A stretch of DNA of 64,000 nucleotides, from positions 799,001 through 863,000 of the forward strand of contig NZ_JBGKFB010000001.1 in the NCBI RefSeq assembly GCF_041333735.1. The letters run 5' to 3'. The notes under the pieces were generated by a model. That model saw only the letters and a program-made list of their open reading frames with translations. It was not told the DNA's origin and did not search any database. Shown here in pieces: positions 1 through 7,322 of this stretch (position 1 is its first letter; each line of letters starts with the position of its first letter). This stretch comes from Veillonella sp. (GTDB lineage: Bacteria; Bacillota; Negativicutes; Veillonellales; Veillonellaceae). Made by a program: the position numbers and the translations under genes.

Positions 1-326
1 AAAGCTTTTCGTTCCCTAAAAAAGAACCTAGTTTTGTTAGATTTGAGTTAATAATCCCCATATTACTACCCCCATATACAATAAATACGTTTCTTATAAA
101 TATTAGATCATACTTTGAGGTAGAGATCAAATTATTAGTTAATCATGCATCTTTGTTATTTTTAAATTTTTCATGAATGTGTTATTGTTATATTGATAAT
201 GAGTTAATTGCACAGTCTTCTATTCAGAGGTATTATGTGTAATCAAACGAGTTACGTATATTGTTATTAGTTTTAATAGAATAGCGAAACGTTTAGGCTT
301 TAACGAGTTAGTGCGTTTCTTTGGAT
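1..326. other. AT-rich intergenic region
   Basis: No open reading frame with a ribosome binding site is seen before the IclR gene. The stretch is very AT-rich. I cannot place a convincing promoter or terminator in it. It presumably holds the promoter of the regulator. Confidence 0.5.
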
Positions 327-1019
327 ATGAATATGGTTCAATCAATAGAGCGTGGTATTGAGATACTCAAGTTGTTAGAGGCGGGCCCTCTTGGTGTGAC
401 TGAGTTAGCGAATGCGACGGCGTTGCCGAAGACAACGGTTCATCGGTTGCTCAAGACCTTTGAGGCCCATCATTGGGTTGAGTTTAATGGAGCCAAGAAG
501 TATCAGTTATCTTGGGGTGTTTTGCCTATGGCCAAGTCCTTTCTTACGTCTTTGGATGTGCGTGCCATTGCGCAGCCGTATATGGTGGCCATTCGTGATC
601 AGTTGCAGCAATCCGTGAATTTGTTCTTGGCACAGGGCGATTATCGCATCTGCATCGAGCGCGTTGCGGCGGATAAGCCGTTGCGTCATGACATTAAGAT
701 TGGCACGGTGTACCCTATCTTTAAAGGGGCGGCCGGCAAGATTTTTGGGGCCTATCTAGGGGATTTCAAGGATGCTGATATGAGTGCTGGTGAAAGCTCC
801 CAAATTCGTCATGATGGGTATGTGGTAACCCGAGGCAGTCGTGTACCTGATGCGGCATCCATCGCAGTGCCCATCTTCTCTTTTGGCAATAAGCTAGAGG
901 CAGTGATGACCATCTCTGGTCCTATAGGGGACTATACGGAAGAACGCGTCAAAGAGTATCTATCTGTCATGATGGCATTAGGTCAAACCATTTCCAAACA
1001 GATGGGGGCGACCTTATAA
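327..1019 (+). CDS. IclR-family transcriptional regulator
   Basis: A 230-residue protein with the two-part IclR layout. An N-terminal winged helix-turn-helix (about residues 3-60, motif VTELANATALPKTTVHRLL) is followed by an IclR effector-binding domain (about 70-228, ending TISKQMGATL). Family members bind a small carbon metabolite and usually control an adjacent catabolic operon. Here the next genes are an amidohydrolase and a dicarboxylate-type transporter, so those are the likely targets (inference). A palindrome at 1040-1054 is a candidate operator. The reading frame opens at a TTG (321); ATG 327 and ATG 333 are more natural starts, and no strong ribosome binding site decides between them. 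Confidence 0.88.
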   Translation: MNMVQSIERGIEILKLLEAGPLGVTELANATALPKTTVHRLLKTFEAHHWVEFNGAKKYQLSWGVLPMAKSFLTSLDVRAIAQPYMVAIRDQLQQSVNLFLAQGDYRICIERVAADKPLRHDIKIGTVYPIFKGAAGKIFGAYLGDFKDADMSAGESSQIRHDGYVVTRGSRVPDAASIAVPIFSFGNKLEAVMTISGPIGDYTEERVKEYLSVMMALGQTISKQMGATL

Positions 1020-1039
1020 ATTTATTTTTACCCCTTTTA

Positions 1040-1054
1040 TGGAATGGCATTCCA
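1040..1054. promoter_or_regulatory. Candidate IclR operator
   Basis: TGGAATG, one central base, then CATTCCA form a perfect 7-bp dyad. A further half site TGGAAC follows at 1060-1065. It lies in the gap between the IclR gene and the amidohydrolase/transporter pair, where an IclR-type repressor or activator would be expected to bind. The assignment to IclR is inference from position and symmetry. Confidence 0.45.
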
Positions 1055-1204
1055 TTATATGGAACAATCATTAGTGTATTAATAGACAAATAAATAGAAA
1101 GATAGATAAATAAATAAAAACAGGTTATTAGATACAGGTTTCATAAGGCTTGTGTTTGTAGTTATATGAATTTATGCTTTATAGTGTGTATGTTGGAGGT
1201 AGAA

Positions 1205-2365
1205 ATGAGTCAGCTTTTACAAGAAATCGAATCATTAAGACAGCCTATGAAGGAGCTGAACGATTTCATTTTCGATCATCCTGAGCTTGGGAACGAAGAG
1301 TTCCAAGCCCATGAGTTGTTGACGAATTTGTTGGAGAAGGAAGGTTTCACCGTAGACCGCGAGGTGAGTGGTCTTAAGACTGCCTTTAGAGCGGTGTACC
1401 ACGTAAATGGTGGCGGCCCTAAGATTGGCCTACTTTGCGAGTATGATGCCCTTGAAGGTTTGGGTCATGCGTGTGGTCATAACTTACAAGGCCCATCCAT
1501 CTGTACGGCTGCGATTGCTTTAAAACGTACGTTACAAGCACCTTGCACGTTAGTTGTGTACGGTACGCCTGCAGAGGAAACAGCAAGCGGCAAGCTCGTT
1601 ATGGCTCGTGAAGGCGTGTTTGATGATTTAGACCTTGCTTTCATGATGCACGGCAGTGACACGACGACGGTAGATGGCAAGTCCTTGGCGCTAAATCTTG
1701 TGAACATCAAGTTCCACGGCAAGTCTGCTCATGCGGCAATTGCGCCAGAAAAGGGTATTAGCGCATTAGATGCAGTATTGTTGTTCTTTAACGGCATGGA
1801 GTACTTGCGTGAGCACGTGCCGACAGAGGTTCGCATGCATGGTATCATCACTGACGGCGGCAAGGCGGCGAACATCGTTCCAGATTATGCGTGTACTCAA
1901 TGGTATATTCGTTCCTCTAGTCGCATTCGTCTCGATGAGATTGTGGAGCGCGTGAAAAATGTAGCTCAAGGGGCAGCTTTACAGGTCGGAGCTACCATGG
2001 AATGGGAAGAGGTTAAGGCGTACGACAACAAAGTTAATGTACAAACCTTGAATGATATACTTTTAAAAAATGCAGAAAAAGTAGGAGCCCCAGAGATTTC
2101 TGAGCCTCGTAAGGTGACGGGATCTACCGATTTCTCTAGCGTTACGTTCCGAGTGCCAGGTGCTTGCTTGCGCGTGAAATTTGTAGGCAAAGGCGTGACT
2201 AGCCATTCTCAAGAATGGTTAGTCAATGGTAAAAGCCAGCTCGCTGAGGATGCTATCATGTATGGTGCAAAGGGCATTGCTTTATCTGTAGAAGAAATCC
2301 TTGAAACGCCAGGCTTGTTAGAAAAAATCAAAGAAGATTTCAAGCAAGCAAAGGAAAACTTCTAA
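1205..2365 (+). CDS. M20-family amidohydrolase (AbgB/M20D type)
   Basis: A 386-residue metal-dependent hydrolase of the peptidase M20 family, M20D branch, which cleaves the amide bond of N-acyl amino acids, dipeptides or aminobenzoyl-glutamate. Visible motifs are LLCEYDALEGLGHACGHN (metal-binding His and Cys/His region), the catalytic-site acid pair in GTPAEET, a dimerization-domain stretch GKSAHAAIAPEKGISALD and the C-terminal GVTSHSQEW. The frame extends 39 nt upstream, but ATG 1205 follows GGAGGT at 1195-1200 and is the sensible start. It precedes the DcuC-type transporter by 29 nt and is probably cotranscribed with it. The exact substrate cannot be read from sequence. Confidence 0.88.
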   Translation: MSQLLQEIESLRQPMKELNDFIFDHPELGNEEFQAHELLTNLLEKEGFTVDREVSGLKTAFRAVYHVNGGGPKIGLLCEYDALEGLGHACGHNLQGPSICTAAIALKRTLQAPCTLVVYGTPAEETASGKLVMAREGVFDDLDLAFMMHGSDTTTVDGKSLALNLVNIKFHGKSAHAAIAPEKGISALDAVLLFFNGMEYLREHVPTEVRMHGIITDGGKAANIVPDYACTQWYIRSSSRIRLDEIVERVKNVAQGAALQVGATMEWEEVKAYDNKVNVQTLNDILLKNAEKVGAPEISEPRKVTGSTDFSSVTFRVPGACLRVKFVGKGVTSHSQEWLVNGKSQLAEDAIMYGAKGIALSVEEILETPGLLEKIKEDFKQAKENF

Positions 2366-2394
2366 TTATTGTGTTGTAAATGGAGGGAACATGT

Positions 2395-3756
2395 ATGAAT
2401 TTGTTAGTTTGTTTATTGGTTATTGCCATAACGGGAACGCTAGTTATTAAGAAGTTTAAAGCGCAAACCGTATTGTTGTTGGGCGGTCTTATTATGATGT
2501 TCGCGGCGTACTTGTTAGGCTATACAACATCCTTCGTAGATGCGAAGAAGGCTACAGGTGTTCTTTTCTTTGATGCTTTTGAATTCATTAACATTACTAC
2601 TGCGAAAGATGCGGCCAATCTTGGCCTCATGATCATGACTTGTACTGGTTTTGCGAAATACATGGACCACATCGGTGCTAGCTCTCGCCTCGTTGTAACG
2701 GCTATTAAGCCCCTTGGTAAAATGAAATCTGCATACCTAGTAATGGCGCTTACCTTTATCCTCAATATGTTCATGTCCCTTGTAATTCCAAGTGCTTCTG
2801 GTCTTGCGATGCTCATGATGGTGACAATCTTCCCTATCCTTGTGCGTTTAGGTGTTAGTCCTGTTGGTGCTGCAGCAGCTGTTGCTACAGGTCACTTACT
2901 CGACATCGGTCCTGCCTCTGCTACTACATTACTCGTATCCAAAACTGTAAACATGCCTGTTCATGAATACTTTGTAGATTATCAGTTGAAAGTATATATT
3001 ATCTGTGGCTTGATGGCGGCTATTGCTCATTTCGTATGGCAAAAATACTTAGATAAAAAATCTGGTCATGTTCCTACAGAATATGTTGAGGCTCATAAAT
3101 CTGATGAACTTGAAGTAGGTCCATTGCCATATATCTTCTTACCATTATTACCATTGATCTTTATCCTTGGATTCAGCGATTATGGTATTCAAGGCGTTAA
3201 GATGAACGTAAACCTTGCCATGTTCCTCAGCTTATTCATCGCTATGGGCTGTGAACTCATTCGTCATCGTGACTTCCGTAAAATGGCAGCTAGTATCCAA
3301 ACCTTCTTTAAAGGTATGGGCGACCAATTTGCCAACACTGTAACATTGATCGTTGCAGGCGAAACATTCGCTTTCGGTTTAACTTCCTTGGGTATCGTAA
3401 AAGAATTCGTTGCAGCAATCCAAGGTCTTGCTATCTCTGCTGATGTAGTAGGCGTAATCGTATCTACAATCATTACAGGTCTAAGCATTGTAATGGGCTC
3501 TGGCGTTGCCTCTATGTTCGCATTTGCCCCTCTAGTTCCTAACTTTGCAGCTGATTTAGGTGGCAATGCTACAACAATCCTTCTTGGTATGCAAAATGCG
3601 GCTAGCGTAGGCCGTCTACTTAGCCCAATCAGTGCTGTTATGATCGCCGTAGCAGGTATCGCAAACATCTCCAGTTTCGACCTTGTAAAACGTACAAGCG
3701 TACCTGTCATCGTTACATTCATTACAAGTACAATTGCGATTTTGCTTATTCACTAA
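2395..3756 (+). CDS. DcuC-family C4-dicarboxylate/anion transporter
   Basis: A 453-residue polytopic inner-membrane protein. It matches the DcuC pattern over its whole length: an N-terminal helix then LLGGLIMM, the LGLMIMTCTGFAKYMDHIGA region, MSLVIPSASGLAML, HFVWQKYLDKK in the central loop, and the C-terminal SVGRLLSPISAVMIAVAGIA followed by KRTSVPV. DcuC proteins export or exchange succinate and related C4 acids in anaerobes. Next to an M20 hydrolase the substrate may instead be an amidohydrolase product or substrate (inference). ATG 2395 follows GGAGGG at 2382-2387; an in-frame ATG at 2380 lies upstream of that site and is rejected. Confidence 0.87.
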   Translation: MNLLVCLLVIAITGTLVIKKFKAQTVLLLGGLIMMFAAYLLGYTTSFVDAKKATGVLFFDAFEFINITTAKDAANLGLMIMTCTGFAKYMDHIGASSRLVVTAIKPLGKMKSAYLVMALTFILNMFMSLVIPSASGLAMLMMVTIFPILVRLGVSPVGAAAAVATGHLLDIGPASATTLLVSKTVNMPVHEYFVDYQLKVYIICGLMAAIAHFVWQKYLDKKSGHVPTEYVEAHKSDELEVGPLPYIFLPLLPLIFILGFSDYGIQGVKMNVNLAMFLSLFIAMGCELIRHRDFRKMAASIQTFFKGMGDQFANTVTLIVAGETFAFGLTSLGIVKEFVAAIQGLAISADVVGVIVSTIITGLSIVMGSGVASMFAFAPLVPNFAADLGGNATTILLGMQNAASVGRLLSPISAVMIAVAGIANISSFDLVKRTSVPVIVTFITSTIAILLIH

Positions 3757-3862
3757 TTGAAGTTAAGAAATTAATATCTTAATATGTAGATAAATTTGAT
3801 TAGACCATAGAGGTCATAACTACAAATATAATACAATCTAGAGCTTTGAGGTTGTTCAACAC

Positions 3863-3917
3863 ATAGGCACGTTCTCAACGGTGTAGTATACTTATACTAA
3901 TGAGAGAACGTGCCTAT
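3863..3917 (+). promoter_or_regulatory. Leader hairpin element, copy 1
   Basis: A 14-bp perfect outer stem (ATAGGCACGTTCTC 3863-3876 with GAGAACGTGCCTAT 3904-3917) encloses a small inner stem with loop GTATACT. Two more copies at 8919-8971 and 10995-11047 keep the fold with compensatory and wobble changes. All three sit 23-41 nt upstream of the start of a secreted-protein gene. It could be a cis-regulatory RNA leader, a processing signal, or the terminator of the gene before it; the U-tract is poor. Confidence 0.6.
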
Positions 3918-3939
3918 TGTTATTTGAGAGAGGTATTGT

Positions 3940-5142
3940 ATGAAACTAAAAAGTACATTGTTGAGCCTAGCCATGGCGCTGGCTTTCACCATGCCTATTG
4001 ATGCGGCGCAGTATAGTGTTCCTGAAGGCCAACCACCTGTACCAGGGGCTGATGCAAGTATTCCAGATACTGCATATCAGAACTATCGTTATGGTGAAGC
4101 TCTGAATGCTAATGCGAGTGCAATCATTTTAGCACGCAAGCACATATATGAAATGCTAGATAAACAGGTGCAAGAGAATAAAAGAAGTATCGAAGAAGCA
4201 GAACGATGGAAGAAAGTACATGATAAATCTATGGATATATCTGCTCATGAATCTACGGTTATCTTGCTGCACGAGGGTGACCATCGGGCTAAAATGACAG
4301 TGCCTATTGTTGTAACCAGAAGTTTTTATAAAGACGCTCATAAGAAAAATGAGGTGTCTTCTTTTGTCGCTGAAAGTAGTGTTGTTGCTGGTCTTGCTAG
4401 TTCCAGTGAAAGCTTTGTAGATGATGCAGCTTATAAATCTGCAAAACAAAAGGGGGCTTTTAATTACCCTGGTATTACGAAAGGGTATTGGAGTGTAACA
4501 GATAAATATTCTAGTGAGAATACACCTTTAATGATGGCTGCTGTTACGTTTGATAAACAACCGAACCACAATTATATGGCCATTCTTGGCAGTAAAAATC
4601 ACCCAATTACCGATAAGATAGAGCGTACAATGGCTAATTTTGTCATTCCATCGCTACAGCCAGTAGATGATGTAGATCGTACCAGTGATGGTGCTACATG
4701 GGGGAATGTAACATATCGTGTGCCTAAGGGATTGCAGTTACAATCAGAAACAAAAGGTGGTCCACATATAGAAGGTCGTGTATATGTAGGTTCAGACATG
4801 AGGTTGGTTGTAACAAGAGGCCCTATACATAGTAAAGATCATCCAATGGTTGCGTACCCTAAACGTGTTTTTAAGGATATTATTTATAAAAACTCTACAT
4901 TATTGTTACCAAATGTACCAATCCAATCGGCGATGGTGTTGAATAATGGTGTTCCTACGTATCTTATGGATCAATATAACCCTGGTAAGCAATCACGTAT
5001 ACTCCATTTGATACAAGATAATGAATACTCCTATGTTATGGTATTGATGTATAAAGAGGGTAAAGCTAAATACAATCATTTAGAGTTGCGCAATATGATG
5101 GAATACTTAGACTTTAAAAATGTTAACGAGTTAAGAAACTAG
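3940..5142 (+). CDS. Secreted protein, paralogue of the 11085 gene
   Basis: A 400-residue protein with a clear N-terminal signal peptide (MKLKSTLLSLAMALAFTMPIDAAQ, cleavage likely near residue 22-24). Mature protein begins with a Pro-rich segment shared with the product at 11085-12341: VPEGQPPVPGADASIP here, VPAGQPPMPGADASIP there. Both also share an internal YNYPG segment, a WGNxxYRVPK motif and a C-terminal MMEY/MIEY stretch. I do not recognise a named domain. Export to the periplasm or cell surface is inferred from the signal peptide. The ribosome binding site is GAGAGAGG just upstream, below a conserved hairpin. The signal peptide codes for GCTTTCACC, one copy of the over-represented word described in the findings. 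Confidence 0.8.
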   Translation: MKLKSTLLSLAMALAFTMPIDAAQYSVPEGQPPVPGADASIPDTAYQNYRYGEALNANASAIILARKHIYEMLDKQVQENKRSIEEAERWKKVHDKSMDISAHESTVILLHEGDHRAKMTVPIVVTRSFYKDAHKKNEVSSFVAESSVVAGLASSSESFVDDAAYKSAKQKGAFNYPGITKGYWSVTDKYSSENTPLMMAAVTFDKQPNHNYMAILGSKNHPITDKIERTMANFVIPSLQPVDDVDRTSDGATWGNVTYRVPKGLQLQSETKGGPHIEGRVYVGSDMRLVVTRGPIHSKDHPMVAYPKRVFKDIIYKNSTLLLPNVPIQSAMVLNNGVPTYLMDQYNPGKQSRILHLIQDNEYSYVMVLMYKEGKAKYNHLELRNMMEYLDFKNVNELRN

Positions 5143-5168
5143 ATAGAAAAAAGATAAAGACATAAGAA

Positions 5169-5196
5169 AAAGACCGTGCTTTTAGGTACGGTCTTT
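5169..5196 (+). terminator. Hairpin terminator after the secreted-protein gene
   Basis: AAAGACCGT and ACGGTCTTT form a 9-bp stem 26 nt after the stop codon, followed by a modest T-containing tail. Confidence 0.6.
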
Positions 5197-5234
5197 GCTG
5201 TATTTATCTATATATTCCTATTATTCGTTCCTTA

Positions 5235-5263
5235 TTGTATCGCATATTAGTTCACTATATAAT
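5235..5263 (+). promoter_or_regulatory. Toxin promoter, copy A
   Basis: TTGTAT at 5235-5240, a 17-nt spacer, then TATAAT at 5258-5263. The same promoter with the same spacing precedes toxin copy B. A hairpin downstream (5292-5301 pairing with 5306-5315) covers the GGAGG Shine-Dalgarno sequence of the toxin, which is typical of type I toxin mRNAs. Confidence 0.7.
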
Positions 5264-5324
5264 AATTGTAGGATAGTTAGACGAGGTTGGGCCTCTCTTC
5301 GTCATCGAAGGGAGGGATAAGCCT

Positions 5325-5426
5325 ATGAGTGATTATGAAATAATCATGCTCTTATTACAGGTGATAACAGTAGTTATTGCCTTTGGGGCTTTAATAGCGC
5401 TTATTTGTCTCACAAAAGACAAATAG
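5325..5426 (+). CDS. Type I toxin, holin-like small hydrophobic peptide (copy A)
   Basis: A 33-residue peptide, MSDYEIIMLLLQ then a single membrane helix and the charged tail LTKDK. Length, the N-terminal xYE motif and the single helix fit the putative holin-like toxin family of type I modules (TxpA/BsrG-like). Such peptides insert into the inner membrane and depolarise it. The Shine-Dalgarno sequence is folded into a 10-bp hairpin (5292-5315) with one wobble pair, so translation is probably blocked until refolding or processing. An antisense promoter at 5532-5560 reads back toward the gene. A hairpin ATTTGTCT/AGACAAAT spans the last codons. Copy B at 6964 is nearly identical. Function is inferred; I see no experimental proof in sequence. 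Confidence 0.75.
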   Translation: MSDYEIIMLLLQVITVVIAFGALIALICLTKDK

Positions 5427-5525
5427 CCCTCCGTTGCCTAGTGTAACTAGATAACTGAAAGGCCATTTCTTCATGTTTTTGTGTAACTAGAGATGCGCCT
5501 GACGTTACGACTCGTCTGACTATCT
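5403..5525 (-). ncRNA. Antisense antitoxin RNA, copy A
   Basis: On the minus strand TTGACG (5555-5560), a 17-nt spacer and TATAAT (5532-5537) form a near-consensus promoter that points at the 3' part of the toxin transcript. The expected start is near 5525. The RNA would be complementary to the toxin 3' untranslated region and last codons, as in TxpA/RatA. Its 3' end is uncertain, because no U-rich terminator is visible. The same promoter is kept in five copies across 5.2-14.1 kb. Confidence 0.65.
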
Positions 5526-5673
5526 TCTTATATTATATGGACAAAGTTGTATATCGTCAAATGGTGATAAATGAGTACCGTTTTATCGGTTTTATTTAGA
5601 TATTTGAGCTCACATATATGATGTATAATAAATATAGTTTACATAATAGTGTATGAGGCTTAAGGAGAGGTAT

Positions 5674-6240
5674 ATGTTAAAACAATTCTTAGTGATGATG
5701 GCACTGACGCTAGCTTTCACCATGCCTAGCCAAGCGATTTCGATACAGGAGCTCAAGTCGTCACCGCAGTTTAAGGTAGTTTATGAGGTAACACCAGATG
5801 TTCCTAATGCTGACGAGCATACTACGTGGTATGTAGACACGAGTTCCATTGAGGTGCTAGAGTATGCGCCGCCTATGTATAAGATCAAGGCTACTGTGTA
5901 CAATGCGTATCAGTCGCCGCGGAAACATGTCATTTTTAGTGATTCTTGGATTGTGTCCTATGATACTCGTTTGTCACTTGCAAGTCAGGTATATCGTGCG
6001 AAACAGGCGGGCGCTTCGTTGACGACGGTTATTGATGTGGCACAGACGAAAACAGGTATGACGGGCACTGAGGAACCATTGGGGGATTTCTCCTTTGACG
6101 GACAGTCGCTGCCGGTTCAGGTGAAAGCCTCAACTCGTGCTATTGTGCGCACGGCGCCGAATACAACGCGTTATGATATAGCAGATACGTTATTCTATGA
6201 AGCGTATCGTATGCATTTTGAGGATGTGGTGGTGAAATGA
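5674..6240 (+). CDS. Secreted protein, first of a paralogous pair
   Basis: A 188-residue protein with a signal peptide (MLKQFLVMMALTLAFTMPSQAIS). The body has an apparent beta-rich pattern, WYVDTSSIEVLEYAPPMYKI, and ends YDIADTLFYEAYRMHFEDVVVK. The gene at 9012 has the same architecture, including YDIAD and the HFDDVVVQ end. I do not recognise a named family with certainty. ATG 5674 follows AAGGAGAGG; a start at 5653 would precede that site. It is followed closely by a second secreted-protein gene, an arrangement duplicated at 9012/9590. Confidence 0.75.
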   Translation: MLKQFLVMMALTLAFTMPSQAISIQELKSSPQFKVVYEVTPDVPNADEHTTWYVDTSSIEVLEYAPPMYKIKATVYNAYQSPRKHVIFSDSWIVSYDTRLSLASQVYRAKQAGASLTTVIDVAQTKTGMTGTEEPLGDFSFDGQSLPVQVKASTRAIVRTAPNTTRYDIADTLFYEAYRMHFEDVVVK

Positions 6241-6245
6241 GGCCC

Positions 6246-6803
6246 ATGATGAAAGTACTATATATAGCAATGGCGTTGGCGCTGTCTTGTGTAGTGCCTG
6301 CGCACAGCATGTCTATGCAGGAATTACAAAATACGAGCCGCTATGAAATGCTGCATGGCTTTGGTGAAAGCGGCAATGGTGATGGCACCTTTATAGATAA
6401 GGATTCCATCAAGACCTCTAACGGGCCGAATGGAACCAAACAAATCAACGTCACACAATATGTGCTCATGCCAGCGGGTGATACAATTCAAGAAAAACAG
6501 GTTCTTTACACCTTTGATACAAAACAATCCTTTGCTAATTTGATTAAGAAGGTGGATGCCCATCAATTAGGATCCTATAAATACCTATGGCTATCTAAAC
6601 AAAAATACTCCGGCATAACATCGAGTGTTGTTGATTTCAAACAGTACCATGTAGATGGCACTCGATATGATGCACAAAGCGAAGCACAAGATAGACGCAT
6701 GGCATCAGCCCCTGTAGACTTTGGATTTGCAGGATACCTCTTGGCAAACCGCTTATATGAACGTGTACATGGCGTACAATTTGACGATGTCGTTGTAAAA
6801 TAA
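6246..6803 (+). CDS. Secreted protein, second of a paralogous pair
   Basis: A 185-residue exported protein (signal MMKVLYIAMALALSCVVPAHS) ending in GVQFDDVVVK. It resembles the product at 9590: both have a signal peptide, then MQELQNTSRYE or QAELLNSERFE, a GxGDGxxxD segment, VSMPA or VLMPA, and a WxxKQxxSGITxxV motif. The frame can open at 6237, overlapping the previous stop codon as ATGA. Comparison with the paralogue favours 6246 or 6249, preceded by GAGG. Probably translated from the same mRNA as the 5674 gene. Function unknown. Confidence 0.72.
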   Translation: MMKVLYIAMALALSCVVPAHSMSMQELQNTSRYEMLHGFGESGNGDGTFIDKDSIKTSNGPNGTKQINVTQYVLMPAGDTIQEKQVLYTFDTKQSFANLIKKVDAHQLGSYKYLWLSKQKYSGITSSVVDFKQYHVDGTRYDAQSEAQDRRMASAPVDFGFAGYLLANRLYERVHGVQFDDVVVK

Positions 6804-6805
6804 GA

Positions 6806-6838
6806 AAAACTCCTATTGGTTTAACCGATAGGAGTTTT
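6806..6838 (+). terminator. Terminator after the first secreted pair
   Basis: AAAACTCCTAT and ATAGGAGTTTT arms with a paired GGTT/AACC extension form a long stem ending in a T run. A near copy occurs at 7255-7287. Confidence 0.75.
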
Positions 6839-6963
6839 GTATTTATCTATATATTTCTATTATTCGTTCCTTATTGTATCGTATATTAGTTCGTTCTATA
6901 ATAGACTTAGAATAGTTAGACGAGGTTGGGCCTCTCTTCGTCATCGAAGGGAGGGAGAAGCCT

Positions 6964-7065
6964 ATGAGTGATTATGAAATAATCATGCTCCTTTTACAAG
7001 TACTGGCTGTTGTCATTGCTTTTGGAGCATTGGTAGCCCTTATTTGCCTTACAAAAAGCAAATAG
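6964..7065 (+). CDS. Type I toxin, holin-like small hydrophobic peptide (copy B)
   Basis: A 33-residue peptide with the same start MSDYEIIMLLLQ as copy A, a single membrane helix and the tail LTKSK. The promoter TTGTAT-17-TATAAT is conserved. So is the hairpin that buries the Shine-Dalgarno sequence (6931-6940 with 6945-6954). The hairpin over the last codons is kept as ATTTGC/GCAAAT, a compensatory change relative to copy A. An antisense promoter (7171-7199) lies downstream. Probably a functional type I toxin-antitoxin copy. Confidence 0.75.
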   Translation: MSDYEIIMLLLQVLAVVIAFGALVALICLTKSK

Positions 7066-7164
7066 CCCTCCGTTACCGCATGGTAGCTAAGTAAACAGAA
7101 AGGCCATTTCCTAAGTATTTTGATTTTCGAGATGCGCCCGACGTTTCCACTCGCCTGACTATCT
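7066..7164 (-). ncRNA. Antisense antitoxin RNA, copy B
   Basis: The minus-strand promoter TTGACG (7194-7199), 17-nt spacer, TATAAT (7171-7176) predicts a start near 7164. The transcript runs antisense to the 3' end of toxin copy B. The 3' end is not determined and may extend into the toxin coding region. Confidence 0.62.
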
Positions 7165-7213
7165 ACCTATATTATAGTAAGGTTATGATATATCGTCAAA
7201 TTGTGATGAATGT

Positions 7214-7252
7214 GTGTATGGCATATAATTTGATGATGTTGTTGTAAAATAA
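7214..7252 (+). pseudogene. 3' remnant of a secreted-protein gene
   Basis: This stretch reads VYGI, stop, FDDVVVK, stop. It matches the last codons of the gene ending at 6803 (VHGVQFDDVVVK) with one nonsense codon. A near copy of that gene's terminator follows. It is a leftover from duplication of the block made of a secreted-protein gene end, its terminator and a toxin module. Confidence 0.65.
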
Positions 7253-7254
7253 GA

Positions 7255-7287
7255 AACACTCCTATTGGCTTAGCCGATAGGAGTGTT
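7255..7287. terminator. Duplicated terminator between convergent genes
   Basis: AACACTCCTAT and ATAGGAGTGTT arms form a stem like the one at 6806-6838. It sits between the + strand remnant and the minus-strand symporter gene and may serve both directions. Confidence 0.6.
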
Positions 7288-7322
7288 CCTTTTAGTGTAT
7301 TCGTTTATATGCTTCTTTTATA

